From contig NZ_CP107976.1 in NCBI RefSeq assembly GCF_036099295.1, forward strand, positions 3,162,001 to 3,226,000: 64,000 nt of DNA, given 5' to 3'. Origin of the DNA: Streptomyces sp. NBC_00358. GTDB taxonomy: Bacteria > Actinomycetota > Actinomycetes > Streptomycetales > Streptomycetaceae. Below the pieces are notes generated by a model that saw only the letters and a program-made list of their open reading frames with translations, was not told the origin of the DNA and ran no database searches. This document shows positions 10,293 through 18,277 of the stretch, in pieces; within the stretch, counting starts at the first letter, position 1, and each line of letters starts with the position of its first letter. A program made the translations under genes and the position numbers.

Positions 10293-12193
10293 CGGCGCAA
10301 CCCACGGCCACCGCGCGGGACAGGGAACCGGACGAGGGTCCGGGCGAAGGGCCGGACGGCGGACGGCAGAAGGGGCGCGCCGCCCCGGAACCCGGGCCGT
10401 ACCAGGACCCGTTCGACCGCGACACCCTCCCGACTCCCCCGGGCGCGACCGCGACGCTGCTGCGCTCGCTGCTCGCCCCGCTGCGGACCCGGGTGGTCGT
10501 GACCACGGTTCTGCTGCTGCTCCAGCAGGCCGCGGTGCAGGCCGGACCGCTGCTGGTCGCGTACGCGATCGACCGGGCCGTACCGGCGTTCCGGCGGGAC
10601 GACCACGGGCCGCTGATCGCGGTCGGTGTCGTCTACCTGCTCTGTTCGGCGGCCTCCGGCGCACTCCAGTACGCCTTCATCATCGCCTCGGCCCGGGTCA
10701 ACCAGGACGTACTGCTCGATCTGCGCGGCCGGATCTTCCGGCACGCCCAGGCGCTCAGCATCGACTTCCACGAGCGCTACACCTCGGGCCGGCTGATCTC
10801 CCGCTCCACGACGGATGTCGAGTCGCTGCGCGAACTGCTCAGCGAGGGCCTCCAGGAGCTCGTGACGGTCATCCTGTCCTTCGTCTACATCTCGGCCATG
10901 CTGCTCTGGCTGGACGTCGGTCTGGGCGCGGTCGCGGTGGTCTCGTTCGTGCCGCTGTATCTGCTCATCCGCCGCTACCAGCGCCGCGCGGGCCGGATCT
11001 TCGCGATCCGCTCGACGACGATCGCCGCGGTGATCGTGAAGTTCGCGGAGACGATGAACGGCATCCGGCCGGTGCGCGCGTTCCGCCGGGAGGCCGCCAA
11101 CGAGGCCGAGTTCGGGGTGCTCAACGGGCGGCACGAGAAGACGAACGGCGACGCCCTGCTGGAGATGGCCCGCTATGTCGTCGGCTCCCGTCTCGTCGCG
11201 GGCACGGCGGTCGCGGGCATCGTGCTGTGGGGCGCCTACCGGGTGGCGTCGGGTTCGCTGGCGCTCGGTGTGCTCGCCGCGGCGGTCCTCTATCTGCGCC
11301 GGCTGTACGACCCGATCGACCGGCTCGGCATGTTCCTGAACTCCTACCAGTCCGCGGCGGCCTCGATGGAGAAGATCGCCGGTCTGCTGGCCCAGACGCC
11401 GTCCGTACCGGAGCCGTCCGTACCGCGCCGGCTGCCGGAGCTCGCCTCCGAACACCCCGGCCGCGAGGTCGTCTTCGAGGAGGTCCGCTTCGCGTACCGC
11501 ACCGGCGGGGAGGTCCTGCCCGCCTTCTCGCTCACGCTGCCCGCCGGGCAGACGGTGGCCGTGGTCGGCTCGACCGGCGCGGGCAAGTCGACGCTGGCGA
11601 AGCTGCTGGCCCGGTTCTACGACCCGTCCGACGGGCGGGTCCTGCTCGACGGCGTCGATCTGCGCGAACTGCCGGTGCCCGAACTGCGGCGCGGAGTGGT
11701 GATGGTGACCCAGGAGGCGTTCCTGTTCTCGGGCACGGTCGCCGAGAACATCGCGATCGGCCGTCCCGAGGCGTCCCGCGAGGACATCGAGCAGGCCGCG
11801 AAGGCGATCGGCGCGCACGACTTCATCAGCGCCCTGCCCGACGGCTACGACACGGACGTACGCAAGCGCGGCGGCCGGATCTCCGCGGGCCAGCGCCAAC
11901 TCGTCGCCTTCGCGCGGGCCTTGCTCGCCGACCCGGCCGTCCTGATCCTCGACGAGGCGACCAGTTCCCTGGACATCCCGGGCGAACGGGCCGTGCAGCG
12001 CGCCATGTCGACGGTTCTGCGGGGCCGTACGGCGGTGGTCATCGCGCACCGCCTGTCGACCGTGGCGATCGCCGACCGGGTGCTCGTCATGGAGCACGGG
12101 CGGATCGTCGAGGACGGCACACCCGGCGAACTCGTCGCGGGCACCGGCCGGTTCGCGGATCTGCACCGGGCATGGCGCGACAGCCTCGTATGA
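10289..12193 (+). CDS. ABC exporter half-transporter (TMD-NBD), catalytic partner
   Basis: 634 residues. An Asp/Gly/Pro-rich tail of about 55 residues precedes the six-helix membrane domain (first helix near VVVTTVLLLLQQAAVQAGPL). The ATPase domain has Walker A GSTGAGKST, signature ISAGQRQLVAFARA, a full Walker B VLILDEATSSLD and H-loop VIAHRLST. The intact catalytic Glu complements the Asp in the upstream subunit, so the two should form one heterodimer with a single consensus ATP site. Translation is coupled to the upstream gene by a 4-base overlap. A much longer open frame upstream is an antisense-like shadow and is not part of the gene. Confidence 0.93.
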   Translation: MTAQPTATARDREPDEGPGEGPDGGRQKGRAAPEPGPYQDPFDRDTLPTPPGATATLLRSLLAPLRTRVVVTTVLLLLQQAAVQAGPLLVAYAIDRAVPAFRRDDHGPLIAVGVVYLLCSAASGALQYAFIIASARVNQDVLLDLRGRIFRHAQALSIDFHERYTSGRLISRSTTDVESLRELLSEGLQELVTVILSFVYISAMLLWLDVGLGAVAVVSFVPLYLLIRRYQRRAGRIFAIRSTTIAAVIVKFAETMNGIRPVRAFRREAANEAEFGVLNGRHEKTNGDALLEMARYVVGSRLVAGTAVAGIVLWGAYRVASGSLALGVLAAAVLYLRRLYDPIDRLGMFLNSYQSAAASMEKIAGLLAQTPSVPEPSVPRRLPELASEHPGREVVFEEVRFAYRTGGEVLPAFSLTLPAGQTVAVVGSTGAGKSTLAKLLARFYDPSDGRVLLDGVDLRELPVPELRRGVVMVTQEAFLFSGTVAENIAIGRPEASREDIEQAAKAIGAHDFISALPDGYDTDVRKRGGRISAGQRQLVAFARALLADPAVLILDEATSSLDIPGERAVQRAMSTVLRGRTAVVIAHRLSTVAIADRVLVMEHGRIVEDGTPGELVAGTGRFADLHRAWRDSLV

Positions 12194-12360
12194 AGGCCGC
12201 CCGGCGGACCCGCGGCCACGGGCGCGAGGACGGGGACGGGACGGCCACGGGCGTCGACGCGAAGAGCCGAAGGGGCGCAGGGACGGCAGGGCGCCAGGGT
12301 GGCAGGGGCACAGGGGCACAGGGGCGGCAGGATGCACGGGCGAAGGAGCGAAGAAGGCTG
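12194..12360 (+). other. low-complexity spacer or N-terminal extension between exporter genes
   Basis: 167 bases of purine-rich DNA with imperfect repeats of GGCAGGG and GGCACAGG. An ATG at 12190 overlaps the previous stop (ATGA) and reads in frame into the next gene, adding 57 Arg/Gly-rich residues. Either the next gene starts here by coupling, or at 12361. Codon composition in this stretch is unlike the membrane domain that follows. I list it as spacer and place the start at 12361. Confidence 0.5.
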
Positions 12361-14103
12361 ATGATCGACGCGTACGCGGATCCGGGGACCCCTGACCGCC
12401 GGAGCGGCCGGCGCTTCCTGTGGTGGCTGGTCACCCGGCAGACGGGCCGGTCGGTCACCGGCGCGGTGGTCGCCAGCGTATGGATGGGGCTCACGGCGCT
12501 GACGCCGTACCTGCTGTCCCGGGCGATCGACGACGGTCTGGAGCCCGGCGACGGTCCGGCCCTGGTCGGCTGGACGACCGCCGTGCTGGGCACCGGGGTG
12601 TTCAACGCCTGGCTGGGGGTCGTGCGGCACCGCACGATGACCCAGGTCCGGATGGACGCCAACTTCCGTACGGTCAAGGTCGTCGTCGAGCACGCGACCC
12701 GGCTCGGCGCGGCCCTCTCGCGGCAGGTCGGGACGGGGGAGGTCGTCACGGTCGGCGTCCGCGACGTGGACACCATCAGCCGATCGCTGACCGTCGTCGG
12801 GCCAGGACTGGCCGCGGTCCTCACCTACGGTCTGGTGGCCGCCCTGCTGCTGCCGGTCTCGGTCCAGCTTTCCGTGGTGATCGTGCTCGGGGTGCCGCTG
12901 ATCGCCGTCCTCGTCGGGCCGTTGATGAGCCGGCTCCAGGGGACCGAGACGGACTACCGCGCGGGGCAGTCCGTGCTGACGGCGCGGATCGGCGATCTCG
13001 CGGGCGGGCTGCGCGTCCTCAACGGCCTCGGCGGCAAGGGGCTGTTCGCGGACGCGTTCCGCCGCGACTCGCAGAAGCTGCGCGAACAGGGCTACCGGGT
13101 CGGCGGGGTGACCAGCTGGATCCAGGCGCTGAGCATGGGACTGCCGTCCGTCTTCCTCGCCGCGGTGACCTGGATCGCCGCCCGGCTGGCCGCCCAAGGG
13201 GCCATCACCATCGGCGAGTTGGTGTCCGTGTACGGCTATGCCGCGGTCCTCGTGCTGCCGGTGTACTTCTTCATCGAGTGCGGGTACGAACTCTCCCGGG
13301 GCGTGGTCGCCGCCCGGCGCGTCGTGCGGTTCCTGTCCCTGGAACCCGTCGCCTCTCCCCCGGACGCACCGGACGCCCCGGGGTCACCCGCCGTGCTGCA
13401 CGACCCGGAGTCCGGGGTGCGGGTGGTCCCGGGCAGGCTGACCGCGCTGGCGGGCGCCCGCCCGGCGGAGTCCGAGGCCGTGGTCGACCGGCTCGGCCGG
13501 TACGCCGCGTCGGACGTGACCTGGGGCGACGTACGGCTCGACGAGGTCGCCCTGCCCCAGGTACGGGAGCGGATCCTGGTCGCCGAGCACGGGGCCGACC
13601 TGTTCGCGGGCACCCTGCGCGAACTGGTCCGGGGACGCCGGGAGCCCGGCGAGGAGACCATCGCCGGGGCCGTGCACACGGCCGCCGCCGACGACATCGT
13701 CCTCGGCCTGCCGGACGGTCTCGAGTCGGCCGTCACGGCGCAGGGCCGGAACCTGTCCGGCGGGCAGCGGCAGCGGGTGCGGCTCGTCCGCGCGCTCCTG
13801 GCCGATCCGGAGGTGCTGCTCGCCGTCGAGCCGACCTCCGCGCTCGACGCCCACACCGAGGCGGCCGTCGCGACCCGGCTGCGTACCGCGCGCTCGGGCC
13901 GTACGACGGTCGTGACCAGCACCTCGCCGCTCGTCCTGGACCGCGCGGACACCGTGTGCTTCCTGGTCGACGGCAAGGCGGCGGCCATGGGCACCCACCG
14001 CGAACTGCTCGGATCGGAGCCGGGATACCGGGCGCTGGTGGCCCGCGACCTGGAGCCGGACGGGGATACGGAGACGAGCGTGGACGGGGAGGTCGTGCGA
14101 TGA
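12361..14103 (+). CDS. ABC exporter half-transporter with degenerate ATPase domain
   Basis: 580 residues from the ATG at 12361 (in-frame alternative at 12190). Six membrane helices cover about 20-320. The ATPase domain has lost most catalytic elements: the Walker A position reads LAGARPAESEA instead of GxxGxGKS/T, the Walker B position reads VLLAVEPTSALD with Val in place of Asp, and the H-loop position reads VVTSTSPLV without the His. The signature LSGGQRQRVRLVRA is intact. Such a subunit cannot hydrolyse ATP by itself but supplies its signature to the partner's site. The partner is the next gene, whose defects are complementary. Translation of the two is coupled by an ATGA overlap. Confidence 0.92.
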   Translation: MIDAYADPGTPDRRSGRRFLWWLVTRQTGRSVTGAVVASVWMGLTALTPYLLSRAIDDGLEPGDGPALVGWTTAVLGTGVFNAWLGVVRHRTMTQVRMDANFRTVKVVVEHATRLGAALSRQVGTGEVVTVGVRDVDTISRSLTVVGPGLAAVLTYGLVAALLLPVSVQLSVVIVLGVPLIAVLVGPLMSRLQGTETDYRAGQSVLTARIGDLAGGLRVLNGLGGKGLFADAFRRDSQKLREQGYRVGGVTSWIQALSMGLPSVFLAAVTWIAARLAAQGAITIGELVSVYGYAAVLVLPVYFFIECGYELSRGVVAARRVVRFLSLEPVASPPDAPDAPGSPAVLHDPESGVRVVPGRLTALAGARPAESEAVVDRLGRYAASDVTWGDVRLDEVALPQVRERILVAEHGADLFAGTLRELVRGRREPGEETIAGAVHTAAADDIVLGLPDGLESAVTAQGRNLSGGQRQRVRLVRALLADPEVLLAVEPTSALDAHTEAAVATRLRTARSGRTTVVTSTSPLVLDRADTVCFLVDGKAAAMGTHRELLGSEPGYRALVARDLEPDGDTETSVDGEVVR

Positions 14104-15857
14104 GCGGCCGGCTGCCGGTCGCGGGGAGAGCCGACGTACGGCGGGCGGCCGTTCGGCTGATCCGGGCGGACGGACGGGTGTTCGCCGCGGTGCTCGGCCT
14201 CAACGTGCTGGCCGCCGCGGCCGGTCTGGTCGGCCCCTGGCTGCTCGGACGCATGATCGACGACGTGCGGGCCGGCGGCGGGGTGGAGGCGGTGGACGGG
14301 CCGGCGCTCGTCATCCTCGGCTCCGCGATCGTGCAGGTACTGCTGGCCCGCTGGGCCGGGTACGTGGGGTACCGCTTCGGGGAGCGGACGCTGGCACGGG
14401 TGCGGGAGGAGTTCGTGGAGCGGACGCTGACACTGCCCGCGTCGGTGGTGGAGCGGGCGGGCACCGGCGATCTGATGGCGCGCGGCACCGTGGACGTCAC
14501 GGCGGTGGGCAACACGCTGCGCGACACGGGACCCCAACTGCTGATCTCCGGCGCGCAGGCGCTGTTCGTCCTCGTCGCCGTCTTCGCCATCGACCCGCTG
14601 CTCGGCGGCTGCGGTGTACTGGGGCTGGCCGGCATCGGGGGCGCGCTGCGCTGGTATCTGCGCCGGGCGCGCACCGCCTATCTCGCCGAGGGCGCCGCCA
14701 CCTCGGAGGTCGCCGAGGTCCTTTCGGCCACCGCGTCCGGCGCGCGCACGGTGGAGGCGTTCGGGCTGCGCGGACGCCGGATCCGGGCGAGCCGGGACGC
14801 GCTGGAGACCTCCCGGGTGACGCGGATGCGGACGCTCTTCCTGCGCAGTGTGTTCTTCCCGGCCGTGGAGATCTCGTACGTCGTCCCGGTGGTCGCCGTG
14901 CTCCTGGTGGGCGGCGCCCTGCACGCCCGGGGCACGCTGAGTCTCGGCACGGTGGTCGCCGCGACGCTCTATCTGCACCGGCTCGCCGAGCCGCTCGACC
15001 AGATCCTGAACCAGGTCGAGCAACTGCAGAGCAGCGGCGCCTCGTTCGCCCGCGTGGAGGGCCTGGCGCGGGCGCCGCGCGCCGAACCGGCGGGCTCGCC
15101 CGTACCGGTGGACGACCGGATCGACGTCACCGGTGTGCGCTACGCGTACGACCGCGGCGGTGAGGTGCTGCGCGGGGTCGACCTCTCGGTACGGCCCGGC
15201 GAACGACTGGCCGTGGTGGGCCCCTCCGGGGCCGGGAAGACCACGCTGAGCAGACTGCTGGCGGGCGTCGACGCGCCGGGCAGCGGGACGGTGACGGTCG
15301 GGCGGGTTCCGGTGGTCGCTCTCGACCCCGAGCAACTGCGGCGGCACGTCGTCCTGGTCACCCAGGAGCACCACGTGTTCCTCGGCACGGTCCGCGACAA
15401 CCTGCTCATCGCCGAACCGTCGGCGGGGGACGCCGAGTTGTGGGCGGCGCTCGCGGCGGTCGGCGCCGACGACTGGGCCGGGGAGCTCCCGGACGGGCTG
15501 GACACCGAGCTGGGGCCCGAGGCCCTGCGCGTCGACGGCTCACGGGCCCAGCAACTGGCGCTGGCCCGGGTGGTGCTCGCCGACCCGCACACCCTGGTCC
15601 TCGACGAGGCCACGGCGCTCCTCGACCCGGCGACGGCCCGGCACACGGAGCGCGCGCTGGCCGCCGTCCTCGAAGGCCGGACCGTCATCGCCATCGCCCA
15701 CCGGCTGCACACCGCCCACGACGCGGACCGGGTGGCGGTGATGGAGGACGGCCGGCTGACCGAACTGGGCACCCACGACGAACTGGTGGCGGCCGAGGGT
15801 CCGTACGCAGCGCTGTGGCACTCGTGGCACGGTGAACGATCCCCCGGAGACGACTGA
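14100..15857 (+). CDS. ABC exporter half-transporter, catalytic partner with altered signature
   Basis: 585 residues. Membrane domain at about 20-310 (VFAAVLGLNVLAAAAGLVGP is the first helix), then the ATPase domain. Walker A GPSGAGKTT, Walker B LVLDEATALLD and H-loop IAIAHRLHT are intact, but the signature is VDGSRAQQLALARV instead of LSGGQ. Combined with the upstream subunit, this gives one complete ATP site (this Walker set with the other's LSGGQ) and one dead site. That is the arrangement known for asymmetric heterodimeric exporters. It is last in the four-gene exporter run. Substrate unknown. Confidence 0.92.
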   Translation: MSGRLPVAGRADVRRAAVRLIRADGRVFAAVLGLNVLAAAAGLVGPWLLGRMIDDVRAGGGVEAVDGPALVILGSAIVQVLLARWAGYVGYRFGERTLARVREEFVERTLTLPASVVERAGTGDLMARGTVDVTAVGNTLRDTGPQLLISGAQALFVLVAVFAIDPLLGGCGVLGLAGIGGALRWYLRRARTAYLAEGAATSEVAEVLSATASGARTVEAFGLRGRRIRASRDALETSRVTRMRTLFLRSVFFPAVEISYVVPVVAVLLVGGALHARGTLSLGTVVAATLYLHRLAEPLDQILNQVEQLQSSGASFARVEGLARAPRAEPAGSPVPVDDRIDVTGVRYAYDRGGEVLRGVDLSVRPGERLAVVGPSGAGKTTLSRLLAGVDAPGSGTVTVGRVPVVALDPEQLRRHVVLVTQEHHVFLGTVRDNLLIAEPSAGDAELWAALAAVGADDWAGELPDGLDTELGPEALRVDGSRAQQLALARVVLADPHTLVLDEATALLDPATARHTERALAAVLEGRTVIAIAHRLHTAHDADRVAVMEDGRLTELGTHDELVAAEGPYAALWHSWHGERSPGDD

Positions 15858-15966
15858 GCGGGGGCGGGGAACGGCGAGCAGCGCCCGGCAAGCGGCGCAC
15901 CGCCGAGGGCCGAACGGTGCGCGGCGGGTCGCGGGGACCGGCGCCGTCGCGGATCGTCGGTCACGG

Positions 15967-16158
15967 TTCGTCGGTCAGCGGATCGTCGGCCCGACCGCGA
16001 AGCAGTGCGCGGAGAACCTCGCGGCCCTGCGGGAACTCGTCGGAGCTGGGGAGATCTCCCCGGTCGCCGACCGTACGCGGGTGTCCCTGAGCGAGGTGCC
16101 GGAGGCCGTCCGCCACCCGGAACTGGAGCACACCCGGGCCGAGGCCGTCGTCACGGAG
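15967..16158 (+). pseudogene. C-terminal relic of a zinc-type (MDR) NAD(P)-dependent dehydrogenase
   Basis: In the 322-base gap after the exporter operon, one frame reads ENLAALRELVGAGEISPVAD then SLSEVPEAVRHPELEHTRAE and VVTE. This matches the last 60 or so residues of medium-chain dehydrogenase/quinone reductase proteins, where an LxxLxELIEAGKxxPVIDR-like stretch is followed by LSEVPEAxRxLExGHxxGKVV. No start, nucleotide-binding domain or upstream part is present, and the frame continues without a stop into unrelated DNA. The remaining bases of 15858-16179 show no gene. It looks like a deletion remnant. Confidence 0.6.
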
Positions 16159-16179
16159 CGAGGCGCGACGGGGTTCGGG

Positions 16180-16605
16180 CTACGCGGGACCGTCCCGTCC
16201 GGCGGTCTCCTCGCCGGGCCCCTCCCGGGGGCTCTCCCCGGCCTCCTCGCGCGCTCTGCGGCTCAGCTCGTCGAGGGCCCGTTCCAGTTCCTCGTCGGCC
16301 TGCCGCTGCAGGGCCTCGGGGTCGCGTCCCGGGCCGGTCGGTTCTCCGGGCGCGGGTTCCGTGGCGGGCGGCGGCTCGGCGGTGAGCCGGCCGTAGATCC
16401 ATCGGCAGGCCTCCTCCTCGTCGGTGAACCGCTCGAAGACCTGGTCCGTCCCCCGCTCGTGGACACCCACCGTCCAGTCCCCGGCGTGTCCTTGGAGGAA
16501 GTAGCGGTCGTCCGCGCGGTGGCCGCCGGGGCAGTCCGCGATCTCGTAGGAGGCGGCGGGCACCCCGGCCGCTTCGAGGGCCCGGCACAGCGCGAACCGG
16601 TCCAT
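16180..16605 (-). CDS. small acidic protein, candidate TNT immunity factor
   Basis: 141 residues. The first 80 form a compact domain: MDRFALCRALEAAGVPAASY, then YFLQGHAGDWTVGVHERG and FERFTDEEEACRWIYGRLT. The tail (80-141) is Pro/Glu/Arg-rich and probably helical or disordered. There is no signal peptide, so it should be cytosolic. It lies 94 bases downstream of, and on the same strand as, the secreted TNT-domain gene. The layout of a beta hairpin containing W-x-V-x-x-x-ERG followed by F-x-x-E-x-EAC resembles what I recall of the immunity factor for tuberculosis necrotizing toxin (IFT, Rv3902c). That link is inference from memory and position. A hairpin at 16627-16665 separates the two genes. 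Confidence 0.8.
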   Translation of the reverse strand: MDRFALCRALEAAGVPAASYEIADCPGGHRADDRYFLQGHAGDWTVGVHERGTDQVFERFTDEEEACRWIYGRLTAEPPPATEPAPGEPTGPGRDPEALQRQADEELERALDELSRRAREEAGESPREGPGEETAGRDGPA

Positions 16606-16626
16606 GCCCTCAGCCTTCCGCCGGGG

Positions 16627-16665
16627 GCGGAAGCCGGCCCGGCCGCAACCGGGGCCGGCTTCCGC
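16627..16665 (-). terminator. hairpin between TNT gene and putative immunity gene
   Basis: Arms GCGGAAGCCGGCCC (16627-16640) and GGGCCGGCTTCCGC (16652-16665) are perfectly complementary, 14 pairs with an 11-base loop. There is no T-run, which is normal for Streptomyces terminators. It could attenuate readthrough from the toxin gene into the immunity gene. Confidence 0.65.
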
Positions 16666-16699
16666 ACGGAGTCGTGCGCCACCCCGCGAGCGGGCGGGA

Positions 16700-17734
16700 T
16701 CAGTGGTCGATCCGCACCAGCGTGCCGTTGCTCACCAGGTCACCCACCGTGGTGCGGGGGATGTCCGGGCAGAACTTGCTCGACGTCACGTACTGGGTGC
16801 CGAAGCCCGGCTGCTCGAACCCCGGGGCGGTCTTGCCCGCGCAGACCGTCACGTCCTTGACCAGCCGGTAGACGTGGTAGTTGTACGGGTAGCGCGGGTC
16901 CATGGTGTTGAGGCTCGACGGCGGGATGGAACGCTTGCCGTACTTGGTGCCCGCCGGGGCGAGGAAGCGGCCCGACTCGCCGCCGACGCGGTCGAGCTTC
17001 AGGCCGGCGTGGAGCACCAGAGGGGCGGCGAGCACCGTCTGGTTCCGGTGGGTGAAGCCGTCGTCCGGCGGGTAGCGCCAGTCGCCCTGGCCCGAGTCGA
17101 GGGTGGGGTCCCACCACTTGTCCAGGAACTTCACGGCGGTGAGGTGGCCGAGCCGGTTGTACCCTTCGAGGATCCTCCCCACCGGGCCGCGGGTCGGCAG
17201 CCGCCGCGGGCCAAGACGCCAGTCACCGCAGAAGAAGAGGCGCTCCAGCCTCGGCGGAATGGGATCCGTCTCCAGCCCCTTGCACACCCGCGGCTGTTCG
17301 TAACGGCCGTGCTCGTCCCAGGGCTTGCCGTGCACGTCGCCCGGCTTCCCGTGCCCGACCACGGGCTTCCCGTGCACATCCGCGGGCTTGCCCTGCACGT
17401 CCGCCGGCTTGCCTTGCACGTCCGCGGGCTTGCCTTGCACGTCCGCGGGCTTGCCATGGTCGTCCGCGGGCTTGCCATGGTCGTCCGCGGGCTTCCCTTG
17501 CACGTCCGCGGGCTTGCCCTGCACGTCCGCGGGTTTGCCCTGCTCGTCCCCCGGCTTCACATGCCCGACGGCCGGCTTCGGCACCGGCGTGGCGGACAGT
17601 GCGTGGACGACGCCGCTCGTACGGCCTCCGTCCGGTTGCGCGGGCGCCGCGGACGAGATGGACGCACCGAGCACCAGGGAGCCGGTCAGACCTCCCAGAG
17701 CCGCCAGGCTCGCGCACCAATGTGACCTTCTCAC
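16700..17734 (-). CDS. secreted TNT-domain (NAD+ glycohydrolase-type) protein with heptapeptide repeats
   Basis: 344 residues from a GTG placed four bases after AGGAGG. A Sec-type signal peptide (basic VRRSHWC, core LAALGGLTGSLVLGASI, cleavage near SSA-AP) is followed by twelve tandem seven-residue repeats of GKPADVQ type (DNA 17309-17560). The C-terminal 200 residues match the TNT/DUF4237 fold: RVGGESGRFLAPAGT, LPP-like IPPSSLN, YNYHVYRLV, and FEQPGFGTQY with the Gln expected at the active site. TNT of M. tuberculosis CpnT hydrolyses NAD+. Six Cys residues in the secreted part suggest disulfides. The protein should therefore be an exported NADase or toxin. The downstream gene at 16180 is the likely protector. 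Confidence 0.88.
   Translation of the reverse strand: MRRSHWCASLAALGGLTGSLVLGASISSAAPAQPDGGRTSGVVHALSATPVPKPAVGHVKPGDEQGKPADVQGKPADVQGKPADDHGKPADDHGKPADVQGKPADVQGKPADVQGKPADVHGKPVVGHGKPGDVHGKPWDEHGRYEQPRVCKGLETDPIPPRLERLFFCGDWRLGPRRLPTRGPVGRILEGYNRLGHLTAVKFLDKWWDPTLDSGQGDWRYPPDDGFTHRNQTVLAAPLVLHAGLKLDRVGGESGRFLAPAGTKYGKRSIPPSSLNTMDPRYPYNYHVYRLVKDVTVCAGKTAPGFEQPGFGTQYVTSSKFCPDIPRTTVGDLVSNGTLVRIDH
17309..17560 (-). repeat. twelve 21-bp tandem repeats encoding GKPADVQ-type heptads
   Basis: Twelve uninterrupted 21-bp units lie inside the TNT-domain gene. Read in order, they encode one VKPGDEQ, two GKPADVQ, two GKPADDH, three GKPADVQ, then GKPADVH, GKPVVGH, GKPGDVH and GKPWDEH. Central copies are almost identical at the DNA level and edge copies diverge, as expected from unequal crossover. 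The encoded segment is hydrophilic and Pro-containing, and probably forms an extended linker or wall-spanning stalk. Confidence 0.92.
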
Positions 17735-18277
17735 CAAACCTCCTGCGGGAATACGTGTCCGGTTCGCGCCGCCTCGCGCTGATGAGCCGTCGGGAGCGGG
17801 CCGGAATGTCGGGGATCACTCAAACCGCAGCGGGTGGAGGCAGGCGAGCGGACGTGCCGGAACACCTCCGAAAGGGTCAGGGCTTCATTCCGTTGCTGCC
17901 GATAAACCGGTCATCTGGCCGTATGCACACCCGGCCGGTGCCGCGCGCCGGGCGCGTCCCGCCGCGGCCGCGTCCCGGCGCCCCCCGTCGGTTCACGTCC
18001 GGGCGAACAGCCGAAGGACAGTCCGCATACCGAACATGACTAACCGGACAACGAACCGTTTCCGGCCAATTTAGTGACGCGGTCCTGACAGAAAGGGTTA
18101 TCTCCTGCCACTCTTCCCACGGCTACTTCACAGCAACCTCACAGCTACGTCCGCCGTGTTGTGCCGTACGACCCCATGCACCTGGTTCCGCGTAACGCCC
18201 AGTTCTGCCCGGACGGGTCACTCATCGTCCGGTCTCCCCTGGCCGCGCGACCCGCGGCCATGCAGAAGGAGTCAGTG
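17735..18277. other. intergenic region, divergent promoters expected
   Basis: 543 bases between the TNT gene (minus strand) and the first M4 protease (plus strand). I find no supported gene. Residues 18050-18120 are AT-richer than the surroundings. GTGACG followed 18 bases later by TTATCT (about 18075-18104) is a weak promoter candidate for the protease. A long leader of about 170 bases would precede its start. No strong palindrome was seen. Confidence 0.5.

Noticed and set aside
9053..12337. Minus-strand frame of 1094 codons opposite the exporter operon
   Set aside because: Antisense shadow of genes with intact ABC motifs; its translation is low-complexity with no recognisable domain.
17309..17560. 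Regular 21-bp repeats that could look like a CRISPR array
   Set aside because: There are no spacers; the units are contiguous, in frame and encode a heptapeptide within a secreted protein. No cas genes are nearby.
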